Assembly (NCBI RefSeq): GCF_022829515.1
Contig: NZ_JAKSYL010000287.1
Coordinates: 245,409-309,408, forward strand
Length of the DNA stretch: 64,000 bases
Source of the DNA: Methylobacterium sp. J-048
GTDB lineage: Bacteria; Pseudomonadota; Alphaproteobacteria; Rhizobiales; Beijerinckiaceae
Direction: 5' to 3'
Shown here in pieces: positions 53,419 through 61,953 of this stretch. Below the pieces are notes generated by a model. It was given only the letters and a program-made list of their open reading frames with translations. It was not told the DNA's origin and made no database searches. Positions within the stretch are counted from its first letter, which is position 1. Each line of letters opens with the position of its first letter. The translations under genes were made by a program, and so were the position numbers.

Positions 53419-54606
53419 TCAGAGCAGGGGCAGGCCGAGCACGGAGCGGCCGAGCCAGGCCTTGAGGAGGTGGGTGGTCGGCGACATCACGTGCGCGGCC
53501 TGGGCGTCGCGCATGAGGCGGGCGAGCTTGCCGTTCTCGCGGTAGCCGCGACCGCCGAGCAACGTCATCGCCGTGTTGGTGACGGAGACCGCGGTGTCGG
53601 CGATGTCGACCTTGGCGGCGAACAGCGCCTTCGAGGCGTCGGGCGAGCCCGCGTCGCCGAGCCGTGCGGCGTGGCCCAGAAGCTGGCGCGAGCGCTCGAT
53701 CACCGTCCACATCTCGGCGATCCGCTCGGTCAGGGCTGCGTTCTCGACCAGGCGCTCGGAGGTGTGCTCGTAGCGGTGCTGCCGCAGGTGCTCCACCGCG
53801 AGGTCGAAGGCGGCCTGGGCGACCCCGAGGTAGGTCCCGGCCATGGCCACCAGGAAGTAGGGCGCGACCACCTCGAACACGTACCAGATCTGGTCGCCCT
53901 CGGCGCCGAGAAGGTTCTCCGTCGGCACGCGCACGCCGTCGAACAGCGCCCCTGACGAATGGTTGCCGCGCATGCCGATGCCGGCCCAGGGCGGATCCCA
54001 GGCGAGGCCGGCCGAGCCCTTGTCGACGAGCAGGCAGGTGAAGGTGCCGGGATCGTGCTCGGCGCCCGGGGCCACCGTCGAGACCACGTAGGAATCGGCG
54101 TAGGCGCCGCTGGTGATGAAGCTCTTCTTCCCGTCGACGACGAAGCCGTCCGCGTCTCGCCGGAAGGTCGACCGCGGCAGGAAGAAGTGCGCCCCGCTGC
54201 CGGGCTCGCTCAGGGCCAGCGAGGTGACGTGCCGGCCGGCCGCGATGGGACGGAGGTAGCCTTCCTCCTGGGCCGGCGTCGCCTTCGCGGCGATGACCGC
54301 GGTCGCGACGCAGTGCATGCCGAAGCACATCGCCGTCGAGCTGCAGGCGTGGCCGAGGATCTCCGTGACGCGGGCCAGCGAGGACAGCCCCTCGCCGAGG
54401 CCGCCGAGGCGCCGCGGGACATGAAGCCCGAGGAGCCCCGCGCCGCCGAGTGCGCAGAGGCTTTCGCCCGGCCAGACGGCATCCCTGTCCGTCGTCTCGG
54501 CCATCGGGGCCGCGATGCGGGTCGCCACGTCCTCCGCCAGCGCGATCACGCGCGACGGCACGGAGGATGCGGCGGCGAGTTCAGCCACCGTGCTCTCGCG
54601 ACCCAT
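53419..54606 (-). CDS. acyl-CoA dehydrogenase family protein
   Basis: 395 residues. Conserved blocks of the family: LGLHVPRRLGGLGEGLSSLA, HCVATAVIAAKATPAQEEGY, SLALSEPGSGAHFFLPRSTF (FAD/substrate region), GFVVDGKKSFITSGAYADSY and, near the C-terminus, TAMTLLGGRGYRENGKLARL then MRDAQAAHVMSPTTHLL. FAD-dependent; oxidises acyl-CoA thioesters, though many members of this size act on other substrates (for example nitroalkanes or sulfur compounds). The usual catalytic Glu position is not clear, so the reaction is not assigned. It is the upstream partner of the frameshifted kinase (3-base gap) and its start overlaps the ParD-like gene by 26 bases, so the three form one transcript. Confidence 0.88.
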   Translation of the reverse strand: MGRESTVAELAAASSVPSRVIALAEDVATRIAAPMAETTDRDAVWPGESLCALGGAGLLGLHVPRRLGGLGEGLSSLARVTEILGHACSSTAMCFGMHCVATAVIAAKATPAQEEGYLRPIAAGRHVTSLALSEPGSGAHFFLPRSTFRRDADGFVVDGKKSFITSGAYADSYVVSTVAPGAEHDPGTFTCLLVDKGSAGLAWDPPWAGIGMRGNHSSGALFDGVRVPTENLLGAEGDQIWYVFEVVAPYFLVAMAGTYLGVAQAAFDLAVEHLRQHRYEHTSERLVENAALTERIAEMWTVIERSRQLLGHAARLGDAGSPDASKALFAAKVDIADTAVSVTNTAMTLLGGRGYRENGKLARLMRDAQAAHVMSPTTHLLKAWLGRSVLGLPLL

Positions 54607-54802
54607 GTGTCACCTGTGCCTGTGGGCGTGGGATGCCGTTCGCGAGGCTCGCCCAACCGGCCTCGTCGCGCTCCAGCAGACGCAGGCCGGCCCGAACGAC
54701 CTCGCTCGCGCTGAGGTATCGACCCGAGGCGACGCGCACCGCGATGAACGCGGCGAGTTCCGGGGTCAGCGAGACGTTGAGCGAGGTCGGGGCCTTGGCC
54801 AT
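54581..54802 (-). CDS. orphan ParD-like antitoxin
   Basis: 73 residues from ATG 54802. APTSLNVSLTPELAAFIAVR and VASGRYLSASEVVRAGLRLLER are the ParD/CopG-type antitoxin pattern (ribbon-helix-helix with SGRYxSASEVVRxGLRLLE). ParD antitoxins neutralise ParE, a toxin of the RelE fold that poisons gyrase; none is encoded next to it. Its C-terminal end overlaps the acyl-CoA dehydrogenase start by 26 bases. Either the toxin gene was lost and ParD kept as a regulator, or it neutralises a toxin elsewhere. Confidence 0.8.
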   Translation of the reverse strand: MAKAPTSLNVSLTPELAAFIAVRVASGRYLSASEVVRAGLRLLERDEAGWASLANGIPRPQAQVTHGSREHGG

Positions 54803-55067
54803 GCACAGGGATGTCATCGCCGGGGTCGACTGTCAAAGCCTGACATGACCCTGCGACCCCGAGGCGTGACCGGCACGGCCTCGTCGTCCCTATCACGGTC
54901 GTCCCTCGGTGGATCGCGGCCCCGGTCCATCGGCGATAGCCGCCATGGAATCCTTCGACCTCGTCCTTGTCGTTCACGCCACCTTTGGCGAGGTCTCCGG
55001 AACCGGCGGCGAACAACGCGGCTTGGCCATCGACGCCGGCGTCCGACCGGCAACGAGGCTCAAGCGC

Positions 55068-58000
55068 TCAGGCCGCCGCCGCGTCGCCCGCCTCCTGCAT
55101 GGACGCGAGCGACGCCTCAAGGCTGCATACGAGGCCGGTCGGGGCATACGTGAGCCGGACCTCGCCGCCGACCTCCGCCGCGAAGCTGCGCTCGATGAGA
55201 CGGGACCCGAAGCCCCTTCGCGAGGGCTGCGCCAGGATCGGCGGGCCGCCCTGCTCGGACCAGTTCATGCGGAAGCGCGGCGCGTCGCCCTCGTGCACCA
55301 CGTGCCAGCGCAGGTCGACCGTGCCGACCTCGTTCGACAGCGCCCCGTACTTGGCCGCGTTGGTGGCGAGCTCGTGCAGCGCCAGCGCCAGTGCGAGGGC
55401 TGGCTTGGCGGCAAGGTTCACATCCGGCCCGCTCGCGCGGATGCGACTGCCGGTCCCGGCGCGATGCACCGCCAGGGCCCCGTCGACCACGTCGGCTATC
55501 GGCGCCTCCGTCCAACTGGAGGCGGTCAGGATGTCGTGCGCCCGTCCCAGCGAGACCAGGCGCGAGGAGAACGATTCCCGCATCTCGTCCACGCTCGACG
55601 CGCCGCGCAGCGTCTGGCTGGCGATGGCCTGGACGAGGGCGAGGGTGTTCTTGACCCGGTGCTGGAGCTCGCCCGTGAGCAGGCGCTGGTGCTCCTCCGC
55701 CCGCTTGCGCTCGGATATGTCGAACATGGCGCCGATCATGCGCGAGGCATGGCCGTTCCCGTCGCGGATGACGTAGCCCCGATCGAGGATGTCGGTGTAG
55801 GTCCCGTCCGCACGCAGGAACCGGTACTCGTCGCTCCACGCGGTACCGGTGCCGTCGATGACCGCGTGGATCGAGGCGTCGATGCGGGTCCGGTCCTCGG
55901 GATGGATGTGGGCGATCCACCAGTCGCCGGTCGGCTCGACGGCGTCGGGGGAATGGCCATGGGCGTGGTGGAGCGCATCGTTCCAAAGCACGTGGTTTGT
56001 GGCGAAGTCCCAGTCCCAGATCGCGTCGTTGGTCGCGCGGGCGGCCAACCGGTAGCGCTCCTCGGCCTCGCGCAATGCCGCCTCGGCCCGCCGGCTCTCG
56101 GTGACGTCGCGGGTCGTGCCGATGAAGCGGACGGTCCGTCCCCCCTCGACGATGGCCTGTCCCATGGCGGCGACCCAACGCTCGACGCCGTCCCCGAGGC
56201 CTATGGTGCGGTAGGCGATGTCGTAGGCGCCGCTTCCGGTCGGGTCGAGCGCGACGCGCACCGCCTCGTCGACCCAGGCGCGGTCCTCCGGGTGAAGCCC
56301 TGCGAGGAAGACGTCGTAGCTCACCGGTGCGTCCGGCGGGAGGCCGAACAGGGTCCGCGTCCGGGCATCCCATTCCAGGACGTCCGAGACGAGGTCGTAG
56401 TCGAAGATGCCCGTGCCGGTGGCCTCGACGGCGAGGCGCAACTGCTCGCGCGCCCGGCGCAGGCCTTCCTCCGCCTGCCGGCGGTCGTGGATGTCGCTGT
56501 TGCTGCCGAGCCAGCCGACGACCGTCCCCGCGCCGTCGCGCCGGGGCTCGGCCCGGATCAGGAACCAGCGATAGGCGCCGTCCGCACCCCGCAGTCGGGC
56601 TTCCGTGTCGTAGACCGCCTCCCGCGCGCGAGCCGTCTCCCAGGCCTGAAGGAGCCCAGGCAGGTCGTCGGGATGGATGACATCGCCCCAGCCCAGCGGC
56701 AGCGCCTGCTCCGGGGTCTGGCCGGTGTAGGCGTACCAGCGGTCGTTGAGGTAGCTCAGGCTGCCGTCGGGGTTGCCGAACCAGACCATGGCCGGCGAGA
56801 GCTCGGTCAGGGCCTGGAAGCGCTCCTCGGCCACCTTGCGCTCGTGGATGTCGAGCGAGGTGCCGATCCAGCTGCGCAGCGTCCCTGCCGCGTCCCGCAC
56901 GGGCCGGGCCCGGGACAGGAACCAACGGTACTCGCCGTCGGCCCGGCGCAGCGGGAACTCGACCTCGTAGGGTCCCTCGGATCGCGCCGCGGCGAGCCAC
57001 GTCCGACGCGTCGCCTCCCGGTGGTCGGGGTGGATGGCGGCCATCCAACTGGCCTCGCCGACCTCGCCGCCGGGCAGGCCGGTGTAGTCGTACCAGTAGG
57101 CGTTGCAGTAGGTGACGTTGCCGTCGGCGTCGCCGAACCAGACCACCTGCGGGCTCACCTCGACGAGGGAGCGATAGCGAAGTTCGCTCGCCTCCAGGGC
57201 GGCGCCCGCCTCGCGCTGCCCGGTCTGGTCGCGCAGGATCTTGACGAAGCCGACGACCGCCCCCTGGTCGGACGTCAGCGGCATCATCCTGCCGCTGGCC
57301 CAGAAGCGGCTGCCATCCTTTCGGATGTGCCGGCGCTCGTCGGGGGCGCTGCCGTCCCTGAGGGCAATCGCCATCTCGATCCTTGGCCGGTCGATGTCAC
57401 GGTCCTCCGGCGTGAAGAACACCGCGACCGGTCGGCCCAGCATCTCGGCCTCGCTCCAGCCAAGGATGCGCTCGGCACCGGCATTCCAACGGGTGACGTT
57501 CCCCTCGGCGTCGGTCGCGACGATGGCGTAGTCGGTGGCGCTGTCGAGGATGCGCTCGTGCAGCAGGCGCTGCTCGGCCTGCTCCCGCAGGGACAGGCGC
57601 AACTCCATCTGGTCCATGGCCTGGCGGGCGAGGCGGAGCAGCCCCTTGCGCTGCCGCTCGGAGAGTTCGTGAGGCTTGGTGTCGAGCACGCAGACCGTGC
57701 CAATGGGATGTCCGTCGGATGTCTTCAGCAGGGCGCCTGCATAGAAGCGCAGCCCGGGGTCCCCGGCGACGAGCGGGTTGCCCTCGAACCGCGGATCGCG
57801 GCTTGCGTCAGGGACGCAGAGGAAATCGCTCTGCAGGAGTACCTGCCGGCAAAAGGAGCTCTCCAGCGGCATCTCGCGCACGCCCAGGCCGACCTCGGCC
57901 TTGAAGAACTGCCGCCCGTCCCCGACGAGGTTCACGACCGCGATGGGCGTTTCGCAGAGCTCGGCCGCCGCCTCGGCGATCTCGTCGAAGCCCTGCTCTC

Positions 58001-58079
58001 GCGGCGTGTCCAGCAACCTGTAGCGGTGGAGGGCACGCAGGCGTTCGAGCTCCCCCTCGCTCATCGTTGGGCGATCCAT
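55068..58079 (-). CDS. GAF-five PAS-HWE histidine kinase
   Basis: 1003 residues from ATG 58079. An N-terminal GAF domain (about 15-160; RLLDTPREQGFDEIAEAAAE and GDGRQFFKAEVGL, characteristic of GAF kinases in rhizobia) is followed by five PAS domains at about 180, 310, 430, 550 and 685 (YAIVATDAEGNVTRWN, VVWFGDADGNVTYCN, MVWFGNPDGSLSYLN, GIFDYDLVSDVLEWD, IWDWDFATNHVLWND). The kinase has phospho-His in TGELQHRVKNTLALVQAIAS, HELATNAAKYGAL and WSEQGGPP, typical HWE features. No receiver is attached. Input is unknown; multiple PAS domains suggest that several signals are combined. Minus strand, separated from neighbours. Confidence 0.92.
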   Translation of the reverse strand: MDRPTMSEGELERLRALHRYRLLDTPREQGFDEIAEAAAELCETPIAVVNLVGDGRQFFKAEVGLGVREMPLESSFCRQVLLQSDFLCVPDASRDPRFEGNPLVAGDPGLRFYAGALLKTSDGHPIGTVCVLDTKPHELSERQRKGLLRLARQAMDQMELRLSLREQAEQRLLHERILDSATDYAIVATDAEGNVTRWNAGAERILGWSEAEMLGRPVAVFFTPEDRDIDRPRIEMAIALRDGSAPDERRHIRKDGSRFWASGRMMPLTSDQGAVVGFVKILRDQTGQREAGAALEASELRYRSLVEVSPQVVWFGDADGNVTYCNAYWYDYTGLPGGEVGEASWMAAIHPDHREATRRTWLAAARSEGPYEVEFPLRRADGEYRWFLSRARPVRDAAGTLRSWIGTSLDIHERKVAEERFQALTELSPAMVWFGNPDGSLSYLNDRWYAYTGQTPEQALPLGWGDVIHPDDLPGLLQAWETARAREAVYDTEARLRGADGAYRWFLIRAEPRRDGAGTVVGWLGSNSDIHDRRQAEEGLRRAREQLRLAVEATGTGIFDYDLVSDVLEWDARTRTLFGLPPDAPVSYDVFLAGLHPEDRAWVDEAVRVALDPTGSGAYDIAYRTIGLGDGVERWVAAMGQAIVEGGRTVRFIGTTRDVTESRRAEAALREAEERYRLAARATNDAIWDWDFATNHVLWNDALHHAHGHSPDAVEPTGDWWIAHIHPEDRTRIDASIHAVIDGTGTAWSDEYRFLRADGTYTDILDRGYVIRDGNGHASRMIGAMFDISERKRAEEHQRLLTGELQHRVKNTLALVQAIASQTLRGASSVDEMRESFSSRLVSLGRAHDILTASSWTEAPIADVVDGALAVHRAGTGSRIRASGPDVNLAAKPALALALALHELATNAAKYGALSNEVGTVDLRWHVVHEGDAPRFRMNWSEQGGPPILAQPSRRGFGSRLIERSFAAEVGGEVRLTYAPTGLVCSLEASLASMQEAGDAAAA

Positions 58080-58284
58080 GGAAAGAAGAGGTTCAAGCGG
58101 CTTGAATCGCACCGATTGCCGAGGATTCCGACGTGGCAGGAAATCACATTCACGCGTCCATCCACAAGGGCGGACCCGACCATGGCGCGTTCCGCCGACA
58201 ACCCCGCATCGGGGGGCTCATGACCAAGATGCCCGCCCTTCCTCCGACCTACGCCGAAGAGCTCCACGACCGCACGAAAGACCA

Positions 58285-59334
58285 TTAGCGGCGCACGAGC
58301 GGTATCCCGATGCTGATCCGAAGGCCGTCGGCATCCGCCGCCACATCCACCTCGGCACCCGTCTGCGCGGCGAGGATCCTGTTGATCAAGCGCATGCCGA
58401 AACCCTCCCGGGTCGGCAGGGCCGGCGGTGGCCCGTCGTGCTCGTTCCAGACCCAGGCCAGCCATCCGGTGTTCGTCCGATCCTCAACCGTCCAGGTCAC
58501 CGTGAGCCGGCCGCCGGGATGCGCCAGGGCCCCGTGCCGGAGCGCGTTGGAGGTCAGCTCATGCAATGCCATGCCGACCGGTACGGCGACTTCGGAGGGA
58601 AGCCTCAGGTCCGGTCCCCGAAGCGTGATGCGGTGATCCTCGTTGTATGGATCGAGCTCAGCCCTCAGCAGGCCCTCGAAGGAGGCGACCTGCGCCTGGT
58701 CCTCGGTTATGAGCGCATGGGTCCGGGCGAGCGAGACGATGCGGCCGGTGAAGGCCCGTCCGAATTCGGGCAGCGAGACGGCCGAGCGCATGGTCGCGTT
58801 GAGGACGGCTTGGACTGTCGCGAGCGTGTTCTTCACGCGATGGTGGAGCTCGCGGACCATCATCGCCTGCCGGTCCTCGAAGGCGCGGCGGTCGGTGACG
58901 TCTCGTTGGGCCGAGACCCAGTGGGTGATGCTGCCATCGGCCTCCCGGACCGGTGTGATCAGCCATTCGACCATGTAGGTCGAGCCATCCTTGCGGTAGT
59001 TCAGCGCCTCGCCGTGGAATGCCTCGCCCGCCGCAAGCGATGTCCGGGCACGTTCGAGTTCGGCGCGTTCGGTCTTCGGCCCCTGCAGGAAACGAGGGCT
59101 CCGGCCGATGACCTCTTCCAATCGGTAGCCGGTGAGGCGCAGGAAGGCACCGTTCGCGTACTCGATGCGCGGCCCAGGCTCATCGAGCTCCGCGGAGGTG
59201 ATCAGGATGGCCTCGCCGGTGGCCTCCACGGCGGCCTTCAACAGCCTCAGGTCGATGTCGCCCAGCCCAATCTCGTCACGCAACGACACCGCACCCCTAT
59301 TTCCCGGGGCCACGGGAACGCGGTGGCCCTCCAT
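58285..59334 (-). CDS. LOV-like PAS-HWE histidine kinase without the photoactive cysteine
   Basis: 349 residues from ATG 59334; a GTG at 59289 after AGGGGTGCG is also likely. The sensor resembles a LOV domain: RSPRFLQGPKT (where LOV has N-C-R-F-L-Q), ALNYRKDGSTYMVEWLITPV and HWVSAQRDVTDR, but the adduct cysteine is Pro80 and the preceding Asn is Ser. FMN might still bind, but the Cys-flavin reaction cannot occur. The kinase has phospho-His165 in RELHHRVKNTLATVQAVLN, HELTSNALRHGAL and WNEHDGPP, so it is an HWE kinase. It contrasts with the functional LOV kinase at 39929. The first about 20 residues before the PAS are uncertain. Confidence 0.9.
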   Translation of the reverse strand: MEGHRVPVAPGNRGAVSLRDEIGLGDIDLRLLKAAVEATGEAILITSAELDEPGPRIEYANGAFLRLTGYRLEEVIGRSPRFLQGPKTERAELERARTSLAAGEAFHGEALNYRKDGSTYMVEWLITPVREADGSITHWVSAQRDVTDRRAFEDRQAMMVRELHHRVKNTLATVQAVLNATMRSAVSLPEFGRAFTGRIVSLARTHALITEDQAQVASFEGLLRAELDPYNEDHRITLRGPDLRLPSEVAVPVGMALHELTSNALRHGALAHPGGRLTVTWTVEDRTNTGWLAWVWNEHDGPPPALPTREGFGMRLINRILAAQTGAEVDVAADADGLRISIGIPLVRR

Positions 59335-59662
59335 CCGGGACGAATGCAATCGTCGATCCCGCCGACCTGGATAGAACCTGCGACTGACGACTCGGTTGCT
59401 GACAGGGGGCCAGGTGTCACGCCCCATATCGACGCGGCGTCAGGTCGCTCGGCCAATCAGGCGACCCCACGCCGAACCGACGCTCGGGATGGCCATGCTC
59501 CCCCGCCCGAAGCCTGCCGCATCCTGTGCGTTGCGCGCCGCGCACGACTGATCGTCCTGACACCCCGAGCCGCATCCCGAAATCCTGATGCCATCAGGGA
59601 AAGCCCCCAGGTGCGGCCGCACCTGGGCCACCTCATTCCGTCCTCGGCAAGGCGGTCGGCGC
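59335..59662. other. 328-base intergenic region
   Basis: No gene recognised. It holds the promoter of the LOV-like kinase at its left and a palindromic terminator at 59606-59627 at its right. Confidence 0.45.
59606..59627 (-). terminator. palindromic terminator of the coiled-coil gene
   Basis: CCCAGGTGCGG followed by CCGCACCTGGG, a perfect 22-base palindrome, lies 36 bases beyond the stop of the leftward gene at 59663; the minus strand continues with GGGGCTTTCC. A second small palindrome (CCTGATG-C-CATCAGG) is just beyond. Confidence 0.5.
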
Positions 59663-60805
59663 CTATTTCTGAGCCGGGTTGGGATGCACCGTCATGGCCG
59701 GCGGTTGGTCCGAGAGCTGCTGACGCGCCTCGGCGAGCTTGGCCTGGGCTGCTGCGAGCTCCTGCCGCGTCGTCCCGAGGCGGTCCTCAAGGGCGGCCAT
59801 CTCCTTGTTTCGGTTGGCCAGCGTCTCGGTGAGGGTCGCCAACTGAGCCTGGGCGTCGGCCTGCCGCTTCTGCAGCGCCTCCAACGCCGAGGTCGCACCC
59901 TCGCGGTCGGCGGTCAGCTTCTGGAGCGCCTGCTCGGCCTGGCCACGCTCGGAGATGACCCGGTCCCTCTCGGACTGCGCCGTCGCCAGGTCCTTCCGGG
60001 TGGCCGCCAACCCGTCCTTGGCCTGCTGTACCTGTTGGCTAGCCTGGGAGACGTCGCTCGTCAGCTTTTCGCGGTTGGCGGTCAGGCCGGCGATGGCCTG
60101 CTCCAGCTCGGCCTTCTGCCTCGTCACCTGCTCGGTGGCGGTGCGAGCCTCGGCGAGATCCTTCTGCGCGGCGGCCGAGCCTTCGCGTGCCTTCTGCTGG
60201 CTCTCCTCGGCCTTGGCGAGGTCGGCGGTCTTGGCGGTCGCCTCCTGGGACATGGCGGCGATGTCGGCCCGAAGCTTCGCCTCCTGCTGGCGCGTCTCCT
60301 CCAGCCGGCGGCCGACGTCGGCGAGTTCCTTGGTCCTGGCGGTCGCGGCCTGCTCGGCCGCGGTGGTGGCCTCCTTCATCGGCGCGAGCTTCTGCTCCGC
60401 CTGGCTGACCTGAGCCTGCAGCCCGGTGAGCTTGGCGGCCTCGGCCTCGGCGGTGGACTTGGCCTCGCCGGCCCTGCGCTCGGCCGCCTGCTGTTCCGTC
60501 GCCAGGCTTGCAGCTCTCGCCCTGGCCTGTTCCCCGGCCTGGGTGATGTCCCGCTCCTGCTGCTGGGCCGATGCGATCCTCGCCTTGAGCCCGTCGAGGG
60601 TACCCGCGGCCGCCCTTTGCTGATCGAGGTCCGATTGCAGCGTAACCTGCCGCGTCTCCAGCTCCTGGATGCGGTGGTCCCGCGCCGTCCTCTGCCGCCC
60701 CCCGGCGATGGAGGCGACGACGAGCCAGACCAGGAGGACCGCCGCCACGACGGCGAGGCTGAACGGCAGGGGCCTGCGGAGTTCGGAACGGTAGTCGATG
60801 GCCAT
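59663..60805 (-). CDS. membrane-anchored long coiled-coil protein
   Basis: 380 residues. A short cytoplasmic start (MAIDYRSELRRPLPF) and one membrane helix (SLAVVAAVLLVWLVVASIAG) are followed by about 310 residues of heptad-rich coiled coil with many Gln, Ala and Lys (TLQSDLDQQRAAAGTLDGL, AEEASQQKAREGSAAAQ-like), ending in DQPPAMTVHPNPAQK. Orientation places the coil in the periplasm. No enzymatic motif. It may be an envelope scaffold or cell-division-type protein. ATG 60805 lies 31 bases beyond the stop of the preceding gene. Confidence 0.75.
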   Translation of the reverse strand: MAIDYRSELRRPLPFSLAVVAAVLLVWLVVASIAGGRQRTARDHRIQELETRQVTLQSDLDQQRAAAGTLDGLKARIASAQQQERDITQAGEQARARAASLATEQQAAERRAGEAKSTAEAEAAKLTGLQAQVSQAEQKLAPMKEATTAAEQAATARTKELADVGRRLEETRQQEAKLRADIAAMSQEATAKTADLAKAEESQQKAREGSAAAQKDLAEARTATEQVTRQKAELEQAIAGLTANREKLTSDVSQASQQVQQAKDGLAATRKDLATAQSERDRVISERGQAEQALQKLTADREGATSALEALQKRQADAQAQLATLTETLANRNKEMAALEDRLGTTRQELAAAQAKLAEARQQLSDQPPAMTVHPNPAQK

Positions 60806-60835
60806 GACGGTCTCGCGGGCGTTGGAGGGAACGGA

Positions 60836-61162
60836 TCAGATCGACGAGGCAGCCTCGCCAGGGGTCGGTTCGGCACCGTCGGCCCCCGGCTCGGGGGTGG
60901 GAGTGCTGGATGCGAGATCGGCACGATCAGTCCCCACAAGGGAACCGATCATACCGAGGAGGGCGCGGTGCTCTGGGGATCCGTTCGCGGCCGCGAGGAA
61001 GGCCGCGAGCTCGATGCGGGACGGCCTGCCGCCGGATGGCCCGTTCGGCTCGTGGAAGACGTACACGTCGGTTGGGTCGTCACCGTAGCATAGGTACCAG
61101 CGGTCGTCGTTCGACCCGTCATGGATCAGCGTTCGCAGGGGGGGGCATCGGAGGGTCCCCAT
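60836..61162 (-). CDS. hypothetical protein
   Basis: 108 residues from ATG 61162 with GGGGACGAGACG upstream; a TTG-start frame at 61186 also exists. The central part (IHDGSNDDRWYLCYGDDPTDV then YVFHEPNGPSGG) is conserved-looking and is followed by a proline/glycine-rich C-terminus. No family recognised. Part of the leftward stress-gene run. Confidence 0.55.
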   Translation of the reverse strand: MGTLRCPPLRTLIHDGSNDDRWYLCYGDDPTDVYVFHEPNGPSGGRPSRIELAAFLAAANGSPEHRALLGMIGSLVGTDRADLASSTPTPEPGADGAEPTPGEAASSI

Positions 61163-61221
61163 CGTCTCGTCCCCGGTCGGTGACAACGCCCATCGTAAGC
61201 CTGGCCCCGGACGGCGACCGT

Positions 61222-61584
61222 TCAGCGACGGCCGTGGATCACCATGGCGAGCAGGTATCCGATGGCTCCGGCCATGGCCGCCAACATCAGCGGAGACTCC
61301 TTGGCATACTGCGCGACGGCATCGCCACCCTGGCGGTAGGCACGCTCGGTCTCGGGAAATGCATCCCGGCCCCTGTTGATCGCCTTGTCGGCGAGGTCGT
61401 TCGCCTGCCCGGCAACGTCGCGCACGGCGTCCTTGGCCTGGCCGACGAGGTTCTCGGCGGCGCCCTTGACCTCGTTGGCCGTACCCTTGGCCTGGGTCTC
61501 GCGGTCGCCGGTGACGTCGCCGACGGCACCTTGGACCTTGCCGCCGAGTTCCTTGGCGGCGCCGGTGATGCGGTTCTCGTCCAT
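61222..61584 (-). CDS. CsbD-like stress protein with membrane helix
   Basis: 120 residues. The N-terminal MDENRITGAAKELGGKVQGA then VGDVTGDRETQAKGTANEVKG is the CsbD domain, a small helical stress protein under general stress control in many bacteria. A C-terminal extension carries one membrane helix (PLMLAAMAGAIGYLLAMVIHG), as in the CsbD-like membrane variants of methylobacteria. The function of the domain is not known. ATG at 61584 precedes the CsbD motif directly. Confidence 0.85.
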   Translation of the reverse strand: MDENRITGAAKELGGKVQGAVGDVTGDRETQAKGTANEVKGAAENLVGQAKDAVRDVAGQANDLADKAINRGRDAFPETERAYRQGGDAVAQYAKESPLMLAAMAGAIGYLLAMVIHGRR

Positions 61585-61657
61585 GATCAATCTCCGTTCG
61601 GTTCGAGGTCGAGCCGGCCCGCGTCGAGCGCGCTTTAAGCCGACACCATGAGGTTGA

Positions 61658-61855
61658 CTACTTCTTCGAGGGGGCCTTCTTGGGTCTCGCCTTAATCGAG
61701 CTCTGGTTTGCCTTCTTCGCCCGGTCGTCGGCCTTCGAGGCGTGCTCGGCGGCCTTCTCCTCGTTGCCGTCGTCGAGGTGCCGAGCGGCCTTCCGGTGTG
61801 ACTTCGCCGCCGCCTCGTGGTGTTCGGCGGCCTTGGCGTGTGCGCTTCCGAACAT
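61658..61855 (-). CDS. small charged Ala/Lys-rich protein
   Basis: 65 residues from ATG 61855, which has GGGAGGGACAG upstream. The sequence is helical and rich in Ala, His, Lys and Glu (KAAEHHEAAAKSHRKAARHL), ending in KARPKKAPSKK. No known family was recognised, but such short Ala/Lys proteins are common next to CsbD in alphaproteobacteria. Probably nucleic-acid-binding or osmotic-stress related; no evidence for function. Confidence 0.6.
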   Translation of the reverse strand: MFGSAHAKAAEHHEAAAKSHRKAARHLDDGNEEKAAEHASKADDRAKKANQSSIKARPKKAPSKK

Positions 61856-61953
61856 CTGTCCCTCCCGAGACGGGGATTTACGTGCCCCAATGCGAACGTG
61901 GTGACCGGTCGGTTCCGTGACTTCGATACTTGCGGGATCGACCGGGTGGTTCC

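Noticed and set aside
54909..58223. A plus-strand open frame of about 1100 codons opposite the multi-PAS kinase.
   Set aside because: It is the mirror of the kinase codon pattern; the kinase strand has all the expected domains.
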